A DNA stretch of 64,000 nt, from NCBI GenBank assembly GCA_026545765.1, contig CM048840.1:87386877-87450876 (forward strand), written 5' to 3'. Shown piece by piece: positions 36,880 through 47,851 of the stretch. The notes beneath the pieces are model-generated. The model saw nothing but the letters and a program-made list of their open reading frames with translations. It did no database searches and had not been told where the DNA came from. Position numbers and translations under genes: made by a program. Source of the DNA: Plantago major. Its lineage: Eukaryota > Streptophyta > Magnoliopsida > Lamiales > Plantaginaceae. Position 1 is the stretch's first letter. Every line of letters begins with the position of its first letter.

Positions 36880-39800
36880 AGTTCTTCAACTCTTCATGAG
36901 CAGCTTCCAATTCGGCCCTCATGGTGCTCAGACGGTTCTTAGCCTCATCAATTGGTAGGAAGCCATTGTTTAATGCAGCAGCTTTTTCTTCTATCTTGGC
37001 AACATCGGCTCTTATAACATGAAGAGATTATTTTTTAAACTCCAAAGCCGCATTGAGCTCATTTCTTTTCCTCTTTAAAGACTTGAGCTCCTGTGTCATT
37101 GTCTCGATCTCACCAGATTTCGTAGCCAATTTTGTTTTAGCCTCTCCGAGATGGATCCCACATGTGGCAATCTGTTGAGCAAGTAATTCTCCGGAAGGCA
37201 TGTCAGCAACATCGGACTTTGCAAAAATAAACTTGGTAGCTATCTCAAAGAAAGAGGCAAATAAGATTTCCAAATGTGAAGCGTCAACCGATTCAAAAGG
37301 CTTGAGTGATTCTAACACAATTGGGACCTCTTCCTTCAAAGTCAAAACCTACTCCAAAGGAATATCTTCAATCTTCTGTTTAAGACGTCCCCACAAGAGG
37401 TCTACGCAGTATTTTTGCCAATTCGATACAAGACTTTTCCCAACAAAGGCCGAGGCAGCAGGACGAGAAGAACCAACATGTTGGTGAGCAACAGATTGGG
37501 GTGAATCACCGCCATCTTCAATAGGCACGATTGCAGTTCCAGTTAGGGGTGAGCAAAAAAGCCGCCCGACTGACCCGCCCGCACAAACCGCCCGCGTCTC
37601 ACCCGCACCTGCCAAAAAAAAATTTTTAAATTTTTTCGTGGGTTGAAAAAATTTCAACCCGCCATTGGCGGGCGGGTTGGGCGGGTGCCACCCGCCACCC
37701 ACCCGACCCGCCCGCCGTAAGTAAGTTATAAAGAATAGTTCATAGTTGTAGTATGTAATGAAAACGTTTCTTGCTTTCTCCTTATTGCTACTTGCTACTC
37801 ACTGTAAATAGAAACTTCAAACTAAACTAGACTCTAATGTAGCAGACCCCAATCTGTTGTGCCTATTTTATTTGGATATCCACTATTGTTGTATGATTTA
37901 GTTTGGATTTGAAACTTTGTTTATGATCATTTCTACTTGGGGATTTATATATTCATTTTACATTTCAAATTTATGTTTTTTTTGTCTATTTTCACCCGCC
38001 TATCCGCCCGCCATTGTCATCACCCGAACCGCGCGGGTTGGAAAAATATTCCACCCGCCGCGGGTAGAAAAAATAATCACCCGCCATAGGTGGGTCGGGT
38101 TGAATTTTTATAAATATCCGCCAATATCCGCCCGCGCTCACCCCTAGTTCCAGTTGATGATTGCAGGACAATGGTAGTTCTTGAACCCTCTACTTCATGT
38201 GTTTGACGATCCTCACTGACAGATGATGGGATGCTACTTTCCAACTGCAAAACGACAGCAATTGTTATGCGAAAGATAAGACAGGCAAATTGAGGTTTAT
38301 ATGAAATAACTACCTCTCCTACGAAATTTTCCATTAATGCCGAAGAACTCTGGGCACTTTGAAGGACCTTATCTTCCATTACTCTAGGAGTGATTCCTTG
38401 TTTTTGCCTCTTCCAATGACGATCTGAATTACTATAACTCACACTCACTTCGGCGTCAGAAATAGCCTTCTTTTTACCTATAGAAGGAATAATGTCAAAA
38501 GGATAAGAACATAAGAAAGCCACAAAAGAAAAGGAGATAAACTATTGCTTACCTTTAGAGACATCCTTGGAGGCATCAGTAGTAGAGGCTAGAGTTGTTG
38601 AAGTCCTAGCAGACAAATCCTTGCCTTTAGCTTTCACTGGAGCATCCTTGGAGATATCGACAGTAGAGGCTGGAGTTGTTGAAATCCTAGCAGTCGAGTC
38701 CTTGACTTTAGCTCTCACTGGAACATCCTTTGATACGTCGACAGTAGAGGCTGGAGTTGTCAAAATCCTAGCAGCCGAGTCCTTGACTTCAACTCTCACC
38801 GGAACATCCTTTGATACATCAACAGTAGAGGCTGGAGTTGTCGAAATTCTAGCAGCCGAGTCCTTGCCTTTAGCTTTCACCAGAGCATCCTTCGAGACAT
38901 TGGCAGTAGAGGCTGCAGTCGTTGGATTTATAGTTTCCGATTGCTTACATTTAGCTTTCGCAGAAGCACCAGAAGATGCGAGGTTCTTGGGCAAACGTTT
39001 CTTGGTTGTCAGCTGGTCAAGATTGTTTTCAAGGTAATCTCCACCTACTTCTTTCCACCAGTCTAAGTACCCTTCCACAAATAGCTTCGCGATAGCAGAA
39101 GAGGCTCCAGGAAAAGACGCTTTTGCCTTAGTATATTCTGCCATGCTAATCCTCCACAAACGTAAACCTTCAGCCAAGCTACAACTCCGGATCATTCGAG
39201 CAAGAATATCTGGGATGTCTTGGTGAAATCCAAATTGACGACTGAATCGGTGAGGAGAGTACGGCTCAAGGATGAATCGTTCGCCATTTTGCAATGTAAG
39301 GAATGATGATCGGATGCTAGCAAAGAACTCACGTTCCACGAGTAATTAAAGCGTTTGTGTTATCAACGAAGGGATACACGGTGGGCTTCGTATCGGCATG
39401 ACAATTCCACACTATTGTGGCCCCTTTGTGAATTTTCTTACGAGCCTCTCTCGGACAATATCGTTTCGCGCTCCCTTCACTAGAGAATTGAACCATATAA
39501 GGGATTTGGGATGTGCGGAACACTGGATGATGAGTTTTGAAATAATTCGCCAACCAACCATGGACGAAATGAACGGGGAATGGACGATTCAGCTGAGACG
39601 GCTGCGAAGAATCTACAATTTGATTGAGCCCTTTATAGATGGATGCCAATACTGTAATTGCCAAACTTACAGGTTTCCCACGTGCCATCTTGACCGCTAG
39701 CTTGAAAGTGCTCGGACGAATCACACCAACATCTTTGATTGGAAGGACGAATGCGCATAACCAGCATGAGAGATAAGCAGCTAGGAATACTTCTGTTTTG

Positions 39801-40699
39801 GATCTTCCCTGGCTAGCATTGAGCATGGCAAATAAAGAGTCATCATCGGAAGTCCAATCGCCATGATGTGGAATACCGCCAAGTGGGTTATGGGTTACAC
39901 GAAGCACATCTTTCTCCGGCATTCCGCGTTCTTTCTCCTTCGTTCCACGTGGAGGAGGTTTAGGATACTTCACTTCTTTGCTGCACCAGAAGCGCACCCA
40001 TCTCTCAAAGGTGACAGGAACATTGCGATCGCCATTCGAATTAGTCTTCAACTTATGGAATGCATGGTACAAGGCTTGGCATGAGATGGAAATGAACGGC
40101 ATGCACGCAGGGTCGGAACCCGTGATCTCTATCGCACCAGGATTAACTTCATCATATAGAGCACCAATTATAGGTAGACCGGCAAGGTGCTTCAAGTCCC
40201 ATAGGGTAATGGAGATCTTGCCACTTGACATATGAAGTGAATTGGTAGACGGGCACCAGGCTTCGCAAAATGCCTTCATGATGTTGGAATCAAAGTCGTA
40301 GGTAAAAAGTGAGGCATTGACCGCATCATAGATCCTGGCTGACCGTAACGTTGACTCACATCGGCCCAAGATGTCTTCCGTCCACTCCCAATAACGGCGG
40401 ATGTATTGAATCTCTCCCTCAACGCGGAATGAATCATCAGTCCAGCTGGCCTTGCCTTCTAAGATTCGGTGCCCTAAAGTTCGAAAGGATGAATTGCTCT
40501 TTAGTTCGGTATGGGCACTACGGAGGATCAACGTCTTGGTTACACGACCCAACATGTCATATTGTTGGCTAGTCCATTCCGACAAAGATAGGGTATTCAC
40601 CAGTTTTGTCCATCGACTCGGGTAGCGTCCGAGTGGATCATCAACAGGTACCAGTGTGCAATTTTCGGTGGGCTCATCTTCACGCCAAAAGTTGACCAT
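36880..40699 (-). CDS. Antisense gene with plant mobile domain (PMD) in Tat element
   Basis: Minus-strand coding blocks lie opposite to gag-pol. The longest, 40699-39329 (456 residues), is an aminotransferase-like plant mobile domain, recognised by the order LGRYPSRWTKLV, YDAVNASLFTYDFDSNIMKAFCEAWCP, ISITLWDLKHLAGLPIIGALYDEVNP and SCWLCAFVLP. Downstream blocks show a 27-residue repeat (KDSAARISTTPASTVDVSKD type, about 38560-38900, four copies), a basic segment, and near 37345-37028 a Lys/Glu-rich coiled-coil-like stretch. Extra antisense ORFs of this kind are known from Tat/Ogre elements, and PMD proteins are known from both transposons and host genes (MAIN/MAIL). Introns are likely between blocks. 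A hAT MITE lies inside the unit. Confidence 0.75.
37544..38146. mobile_element. hAT MITE nested in the antisense PMD unit
   Basis: Ends TAGGGGTGAGC and GCTCACCCCTA with a perfect 8-bp target duplication GTTCCAGT (37536-37543 and 38147-38154), as for hAT. Near both ends lie GC-rich cccgccc/gggcggg repeats able to form long hairpins; the centre is AT-rich and non-coding. 603 bp. Confidence 0.95.
38560..38900 (-). repeat. 81-bp minisatellite coding for 27-residue repeats
   Basis: Period 81 bp (for example gaggctggagttgt at 38666 and 38747), about four copies, in frame with the antisense PMD unit. It encodes Ser/Thr/Lys-rich repeats. Confidence 0.85.
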
Positions 40700-41270
40700 G
40701 TGTCGAAGAAGGGGCTATTTTCCGAAAGAACACCATTCCGAACAAAAGAGGAAGAATGGAGGAGCAATAAAAGAAAAAGAAGGGTTAAAAAAAATTAAAG
40801 AATAAAAAGGAGAGAGAAATGAGACAAGGGAATAAAATTCCCAAAACTCCAAATCCCTTCATCACCCTGTTCTCTCTTCATCAGGCCTCCACCCACGTCC
40901 AGCCCACCGCGCGTCCGGCTCCTCTCTCCACCGTGCGCCGCCCGCTGCTCTTCCTCTAAATGCGCCTCCTCTGCAGTCCACCAAGGCAGCTCCTCCACCA
41001 TAGCGCGCCTCTTCTCTCTTCCAAGCCGCACGTCTTCACTCCTCTCTGGCTCCTCCACCTCTGGCGATGTAATTGATGGCGGAACAGGAAGGCAAAATAT
41101 AATCTGACCGCTGGTGATTGGCAATAAGAATCTTGGCACTCACCGGATTTGAATCGGAAAGGTACGCCCCTGTGGATTCGTCTTTAGTGGCTGGTTTCTG
41201 CTGTTCTCAATTCCTCTTCCTTGCTCGTTCTTAGTAAATATGTGTGAGTTGAATGAATGGGTTCAGGTCC

Positions 41271-41280
41271 TTATATAGTG
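41271..41280 (-). promoter_or_regulatory. Antisense TATA box for PMD unit
   Basis: On the minus strand cactatataagg lies about 570 bp upstream of the PMD start codon at 40699 and inside the Tat element, before its 3' LTR. It is well placed to drive antisense transcription. Its function is inferred. Confidence 0.5.
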
Positions 41281-41711
41281 GTGAGAAAGAGTTCGAGTCC
41301 TGATCGAAGTTAAAGATCTAAAAGAGTTTGAGTTAGAATCAAGGTCGAATTCTAGTTCGAAAAAGGAGAAGATTTAGCGCAAGTTTATGGATTCTCCTAA
41401 CAAATAAAATTCTTGTCCCGATCAGAATTGAATATTGCTTATTTAAAAGTTGAAAAGCTGCAAATTTGTTCGCTGGAGAAGATGGGTTAGTACGAAGATT
41501 GGGGTTACCGTTTAAAACAGGCCCAAGTTACTTTGCCTAAAAGTGATTAATTAAACCAAGATAATTATGGACTAAGTCCTAATTAGACCATCAACGTGCA
41601 GTCTATAATGGGCCTAGGTAAAAAAAATCCAAGTCATTGATAAATGTCGCTACTTGTCCGTTCAAGTCAAAGTCTCTTAGACTATTCACAAACAAGTCGC
41701 GAGGGGGCATC

Positions 41712-42686
41712 TGTAGACGAACGAAATTCGTATACTCTAAAGTGACATTTAAAAATATATATTAGAAAATAAAATACAATTTTCTGGCATTTTTGGAATT
41801 TTACTAAATTAAATTCTAAAATAAAATTGCTAGATCATTTTCTAATATATAAATTTAAATCAAATTATGTCACATGGGCCAACGTGGAAGTAAATCATGT
41901 ACATTGGGCTACATGTGAATAAATTGGGACATATGTGATGGACTGGGCTATATGTGAATGAATGAACTGAGCTATATGTGAACGGGCCTCCTACATATAT
42001 GGAAAAGATTCTCTTCCAACCATTATAAATAGAAAAGCACCCTCATTCATTTACAGACACAAGAGAAGAGACATCAGAAGCTCCACAGCAAGATCACAAG
42101 TTCCAGAGCCAGAGCCAAAGCAAATCCTCTCATCCTTCTCTCAAGATCCGCCTTGAAGATCGAGCAAGCACTCAAGAAGTTCATCCGGAAATCCAAGAGA
42201 AGTCGTTGTTTGATCCAAGAAGAAGCCCCTGCACACTTGGAGAAACGTTATTGGAAGATCAACCGCTGCCAAAGGAAGATCAAATCCAAAAGCCCAGCCG
42301 AAGCCCGATCAACCTTCTTGAAGTTCTTCCCCAAAAGCTGTATTAAATCCAAGATCAAGCTCAAAAGCCCTTAGAGAAACGTTTTCTGCCAGCCAAACTT
42401 CCTCTAAAGAAGATCAAAGGCCAAATCCTGCGATGATCTAGAAGCGTTCTTCGTGGAGTTCATCAAATCCCTCAGACACTCTCAAGTTCACAATTCGATC
42501 CGAGATAAAGCCAAGAAGCCCTCACATCGACGTTTGCCCGACTTTGAAGTCATAAATCCTAAACGAAGAATTTGAAGATCCAAGTTCGCCGCTTTAGAAG
42601 ACTAGAATCAGAGGATTAGAATAGAGAATTGTACCTGTTTTCATTAAATCAATAAAATCATCATTTGAGCAACTTTAGTTGCCACA
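41712..42686 (+). repeat. 3' LTR of Tat element
   Basis: 975 bp, same ends as the 5' LTR; the length difference is mainly one short indel. It is followed by the CGAAT duplication. Confidence 0.95.
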
Positions 42687-42810
42687 CGAATGAAATAAAA
42701 ACTAAATTTATTTGTAATATAAAAACAACTAAGCAGGATTAAACTAAACTGAATGATTCTCAACTGAACCGAAATTAATGGAGTTATCAGATAAATACAA
42801 AATAGCCTAA

Positions 42811-43438
42811 CAACACTAGTTTTACCATCGTGGAGGGTAACCTCAGTTTAGTTTTTCCATTACTTTATCTAAAAAAGGCCATTGCAAAAGAAGTGGGAGA
42901 TGATTATGACATTAGTGGCGCATAGGCAAAAGGATATTACCCTTTACATAGTCGCAATCCAGAATCAAATCGAATATAGATGATACAATATCCCACATGC
43001 AGGATATCAAATATACCTTATTATATTGTACTATACTCCGCCGGAGTTGTCTACTTTCATTTATTTACCATTTTAAGAAAGATTATATAATTTTTATTAT
43101 CCTCTATTTCCAATAAAGTCCAAAAGTAAATAAAGTCCAAAAGTAAACTAAACGATCAATTCAACTACTAATAAGTTTATAAAATAAGTCATACATGTAT
43201 TATATAGTGTTAATATTATTACTCTTTTTATTTTGCATGTCGAAAAGTAAAGTGTACAAGTTTTAAGTGATCAGGGAGTATATATGTGATATGCCGTCCA
43301 TTTTAAGGTAATGGAGTGGATGGTAAAGCCAAAGAAGAAGAATATAGAGATCGATGGAGCTAGTCACACACACCACTTTAGGTTATGTTCGTAGGCATGG
43401 GACAAATCCACGACGGTGGTATGGTCCAAAAAGTCCAG

Positions 43439-43483
<45 letters not shown>

Positions 43484-43927
43484 CACACACATGTCATGTA
43501 ATGTAACTGTCACGATATCTATCTATCACAAAACAAGTTGCAATTGAGATCATTTTTTTCAAGGGTCCTAAGTTATGTCCATCACCGTTTTATCAATTAG
43601 CTACTAGCTTTGAAAAAATGCTCCCTCGTTACCTTAGCTAGCTACCCCCTCACTATACATGAGTTGCATTCATCTTCTGCAACTTGTAAGCATGGAAATA
43701 TTATTGTCAAATTCCTTGCACAAGTACATGCATTTGGATCTTACTCTTAATTTCTTGTTAAATCCCATTATCACCAAGCAACCTGGTGGAACTGGCATGT
43801 TACAGCTGCACTAGTAGAGGGGTAGATAATTAATAGCCAACATAAAACTCCTTTCATTTTTCCGTTTACATTAATAACTTTCTAATAGCGTTCTCAATAT
43901 GAAACTACACATACATTTTTATGTATT
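42811..43927. other. Intergenic with (AT)n
   Basis: AT-rich, with a microsatellite at 43443-43474. Weak Stowaway-like ends (ctccgccggag near 43027 and agggag near 43279) are too diverged to call. No gene seen. Confidence 0.4.
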
Positions 43928-46430
43928 ATGGACAGACCCAAACCATACCCTTTTTGGATCCGGATGCATACCTTGTCATGCTCCAAAACCAAAATACTTT
44001 GGCGCGACCGGCCGTCTATCGTGAGATGGGCTCACGCCAAGATGAAGCATACCTTTAATCCTCAAATCAATTACAATATCTCAGAGTGGTACCACAGAGT
44101 ATCTAAAATCCCATAAAGTAATTACAACAATTACAAATCCTCAAACGACTACAACGATTCCAATACTACAAGTCATCCTATACAATACAAATCATCTTAT
44201 ACAATAGAAATCTCAGAGTCGCAGCAACTACTAAACAGCCTTCACATATCCATCATCTGACTACCGTCTCTACTCCAAAGTATCTTCGTCCAATCACTTA
44301 CTAAATATCTGATCGGGGGGGAGGGGGGGTAAGGGTGAGCTCCTGTCACTTTTACCCGGATCAAGTACATATAGAAAAGTATACATACATATACACTCCA
44401 TTTTTATATCAAACATAGTCAAAAATCATTTGCATGGAACATTGTCAAAACAATAGCAATTTACTTTTAGCTCAATCAGACAATACTCTATGGCCACACG
44501 AACCGTGGTGGCACACAGGTCGGCTTTTACATAACAATAACAATGCCCTACCAAAGGGATAGCATAACAATGGAGATCTCCAAAAGCACGACATTCCCTC
44601 GAAAGGGCCCAAACAATTCATAGGCATATCGATGAGCATAAAACATATTTTTAATCCATGCTTTTGAACAAAACAATTTTCACAATTCACAATCACGATA
44701 AAACATTTATGGGTATACATACTTGATCCTTTTCGAATAGATTATTATACAAAGTCCCATTCCTTGATATAATAACCATAAGTAGTTTGCCAATCATAAA
44801 ACATACATATATATATATGATAACAATAAAATAAAAGCAAAAGTGTCAAGAGTTCCCCTTACCTCAAGGTCGACTAGACTCAAGCTTAACCTAGCTAAAC
44901 CACTTAAACTCCTCCAACTTGAGTCTCGATCTCTCAAAAATAACCATTACAATGTAAGAACCCAAATTAAAACGTTAACAAATTATATAACTAAGGGATA
45001 AAATATGGTGTTGTGATGTCCCGGTGATGTCATGAAGTCAACTAACAATAATAAACACGGGTGAATTACAGTAGGCCCCCCTGATAAATTTCGTAATAAC
45101 ACTTTGATCCCTCTGATTCTAACAATAAAATCATAGGACAAAATTAACAAATCAATTACAAAACAGTCCAAAATTCAAATTGCTGCCAAACACATACTTA
45201 ATTTAAACTCGTAAACAATTTACAATTTTGTTATAAATTTTCATTTTTTTACAAAATTGATCCAAACAATTTGTATTTACTCCCTATAATTTTTTTCTAT
45301 TTTCAAACTTACCAAAAAAAATTGTAAACAACCTTCTTAAAAAATTTAATATATATTTTAAATATAAAAGTTTATTATGAAATAAGAAAAGTTTACAAAA
45401 CATAATAAAAAATAGAACACATTAATATTTTCATGCTCCATTAAAATAGCTTCTACGGATACTATGATTAGGTATGATTTTTTTATAATAAGGTGAATAA
45501 ATATCTGTAAAAATGAAACTGGAAACGTTTACTTGAGACATAAAAAATGGTTAAACGGCAACTATGTTTCAAGACTAAGTGAGTACTAGTATATTTTAAT
45601 ATTTTTGTTATTTTTAGTAAGATTATATTTGAAATATAATTTTATTTCATTTTCGTAAATAAGTGTTTCAAGACTAAGTAAGTACTAGTATATTTTAATA
45701 TTTTTGTTATTTTTATCAAGATTATATTTAAAATATAATTTTATTTCATTTTCGTAAATAAGTTCATATTTTTAGAACTAGTTTTAAAAATTAAATTTTC
45801 ATTTAATTTATTTTAATTTTAACGTTAAATGATTTGAAAATATTTTTTTTATTTATTAATATTGCATATTGGACGTTCGTGAAAGGGAAGAGACGGAAAC
45901 TAGAAAATGTGACGGTTAAAAATAAGGTCATGTTTGGAAAGCACAATTTTAAAGTATAAAATGGACCAAAATAATATTGTTGAAAACAGAGGGACTTTCT
46001 TGTTAATAGGGTGTTTATTGGGGAGACTTAGTGTAATTTTCCTAAATAAACACTGTCTTCTTTTAGTTTTGAAACAAGAAACGAGTATGTTTGGATGTTG
46101 CAAAAGTAGCATCATGGCAATTAGGCCATAATTACAGTCAATTAACACTAATTAATCAACAAAACTTTAAATAATTCAAAGCAAAAGTTTGTTTGTGCAG
46201 AAAGAAAATTTGGATACCTTAAGAAGAAGAGAACCCATGCGGCTGGTAAAGAAAAGAAAGGCATGAAATTTTGGCTAGAGAAAAAGGGTTTTGGAATTTC
46301 GATATTGAGTATAGGTGGGCTCGAGCCTAAAATTTGAAAATTGAGTTTGAAAAATATTACGAGGCCCGGTCCACTATAAAATAAAATACATAAATAAAAT
46401 CAATTAAAATAAAATGTACGGGTTCTTACG
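43928..46430 (-). mobile_element. Chromovirus (Tekay-like) LTR remnants
   Basis: Read on the minus strand, 44953-44000 resembles a Tekay/Del LTR: gagatcgagactcaag, ccgacctgtgtgccaccacgg and long AT tracts. At 46420-46430 the minus strand starts gtaagaaccc, a typical LTR-start word, and tgtaagaaccc also occurs on plus at 44953-44963. A sequence like the left end of the 59839 Mutator MITE (gggtgaattacagtagg.cccc) starts at 45059. Boundaries are unresolved and no internal coding region is seen. It is an old, rearranged fossil. Confidence 0.4.
45566..45763. repeat. 98-bp tandem duplication
   Basis: Two units starting gtttcaagactaagt at 45566 and 45664, nearly identical, AT-rich. Confidence 0.9.
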
Positions 46431-46943
46431 TTCCTAGTTTAACTAATGGATCTGAGGTCGTGTTCATATCCAAATGGATCCTAAACGTGTCATATATTGG
46501 TTTGGATCCACCCTAGGACCCTTGAATGTGTGCGGATAGGATCCTAACGTGTCTAGGAAGGGTACGAGTCCAGATTTACATGAGGGTTATGTTAGGTTCT
46601 GGATCCGGATCCGCGTAAGACTTTACCTGAAAACACTATTGTCTAAGTTTTTGTTTAATCTTGCATTTTCTAGGTAATAATGAAAACACTAGTTTGTGAA
46701 ATGTATTATATTAAAACACTTTAAGTGGATGATAAAGTATATGATAGAGTACGAATAAATAGGAATAAATAGGAAAGAATTCATAAGTCAGTTAATATTT
46801 TTAAAGTTTTAATAGAATACAAAAGGTATGAAGGTACTACAAAGTTTTTAATTGGGCATAGGTAATGTGAAATTAGTCTTTATTAACTTAACTTTTTTTT
46901 AATTTTATGCCAAACATCCACTAAATTTTTTCTTTTAATATAA

Positions 46944-47148
46944 GGCTCTGCATGGTTTAAGGGATTCTAAGGGAAAAGAAAAGAATTTGGAGAAAAATAA
47001 AATCCCTTGGGAAAATGTTGAAGGAAAACCAGCATATTCCCTTGTTTTATGTTGTTTGGCTATTTTTAAGTTTTCCAGGAAAATTGACAGTTAATTTTGT
47101 TTGCAAAATTTTACGTGAATTTCTTTTGACTTTTTTGAACTTTTTTCT

Positions 47149-47202
<54 letters not shown>

Positions 47203-47848
47203 TTTTATTTTTTGCTAAACGATAAATATTTAAATTTTCGAGTACAAAACCAAGGTCATTATTTGATCAATATATATTTTTTAATTACATACAAACAGTG
47301 GAATTAGTAAAACGAACCTTTAAATTAATTATAATAGGTGAAAAGAATTGAAAAATTATAAGTATACGTAATAAGATTGAATAAAGTAATGTAATTTAAA
47401 TTGGTTCGTATCAGAATATTTTATTTTTTATTTTTTAAATAATTAGTAAATACTACATATGTGTAATTTGTACTCTAATGGCGGAGTATTTATATTTATT
47501 ACTATATATCGACTATGGTTATAGAACTTGCTAATAAAGCAAAGATATTAAGGAGTTTAAGGAATGTTATAAATAAAATGATTTGTATACAAATGTATAG
47601 ATCAATGCTAATAAAAATTATGTTTAGATTAAATATATTGTTTTCATTAAATATTTGTATTTGTAAAATTGTCCGATATAAAGAGATAAGAATTTGTATG
47701 ATTTTTTTTTGTCTTTTCCATGTTTTTCAGGTTTTCCAACATTTGTCTTTCCACTATTTTCATTTTCCATTGAAACAAACATGAGAAAAGTACATTTTAC
47801 TTCATTTTCTTTTCTTTTCCCCTGAAATCCTTTAAACCATGCAAAGCC
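46944..47848. mobile_element. Tourist-like (PIF/Harbinger) MITE, 905 bp
   Basis: Left end GGCTCTGCATGGTTTAAGGG and right end TTTAAACCATGCAAAGCC are inverted copies. TAA flanks both sides (46941-46943 and 47849-47851). It contains a (CT)n run and AT-rich filler with no transposase. Confidence 0.85.
47151..47199. repeat. (CT)n microsatellite
   Basis: About 24 CT repeats inside the Tourist-like MITE. Confidence 0.95.
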
Positions 47849-47851
47849 TAA

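Larger units (their letters stand above)
28736..42686 (+). mobile_element. Tat-lineage Ty3/Gypsy retrotransposon, about 14 kb
   Basis: LTRs at 28736-29734 and 41712-42686 with ends TGTAGACG and TTGCCACA, and a perfect target duplication CGAAT (28731-28735 and 42687-42691). A primer-binding site (tggcacgcccagtgggac, 29741-29758) follows the 5' LTR, and a purine tract gcgagggggcat precedes the 3' LTR. Gag-protease and pol run on the plus strand. Pol carries a second, archaeal-type RNase H before integrase, the hallmark of Tat/Ogre elements. About 5.5 kb between pol and the 3' LTR holds tandem repeats, an antisense gene and a nested hAT MITE. The copy is broken in pol, with about three or more disruptions, but the gag-protease frame looks whole. 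The LTRs differ by a few percent plus one short indel by eye, so insertion is moderately recent. Confidence 0.95.
28683..42807. mobile_element. Tourist-like MITE split by the Tat element
   Basis: The left part (28683-28735) and right part (42692-42807) together resemble the Tourist copy at 20570-20705: gttttgttct, ggaactgaactgaac, then aaaacaactaagca and acaaaatagcc. A TAA lies at both outer edges (28680-28682 and 42808-42810). The Tat element landed inside it. Confidence 0.65.

Noticed and set aside
38567-39037. A 156-codon plus frame opposite the PMD unit
   Set aside because: It is the antisense shadow of the in-frame 81-bp minisatellite.
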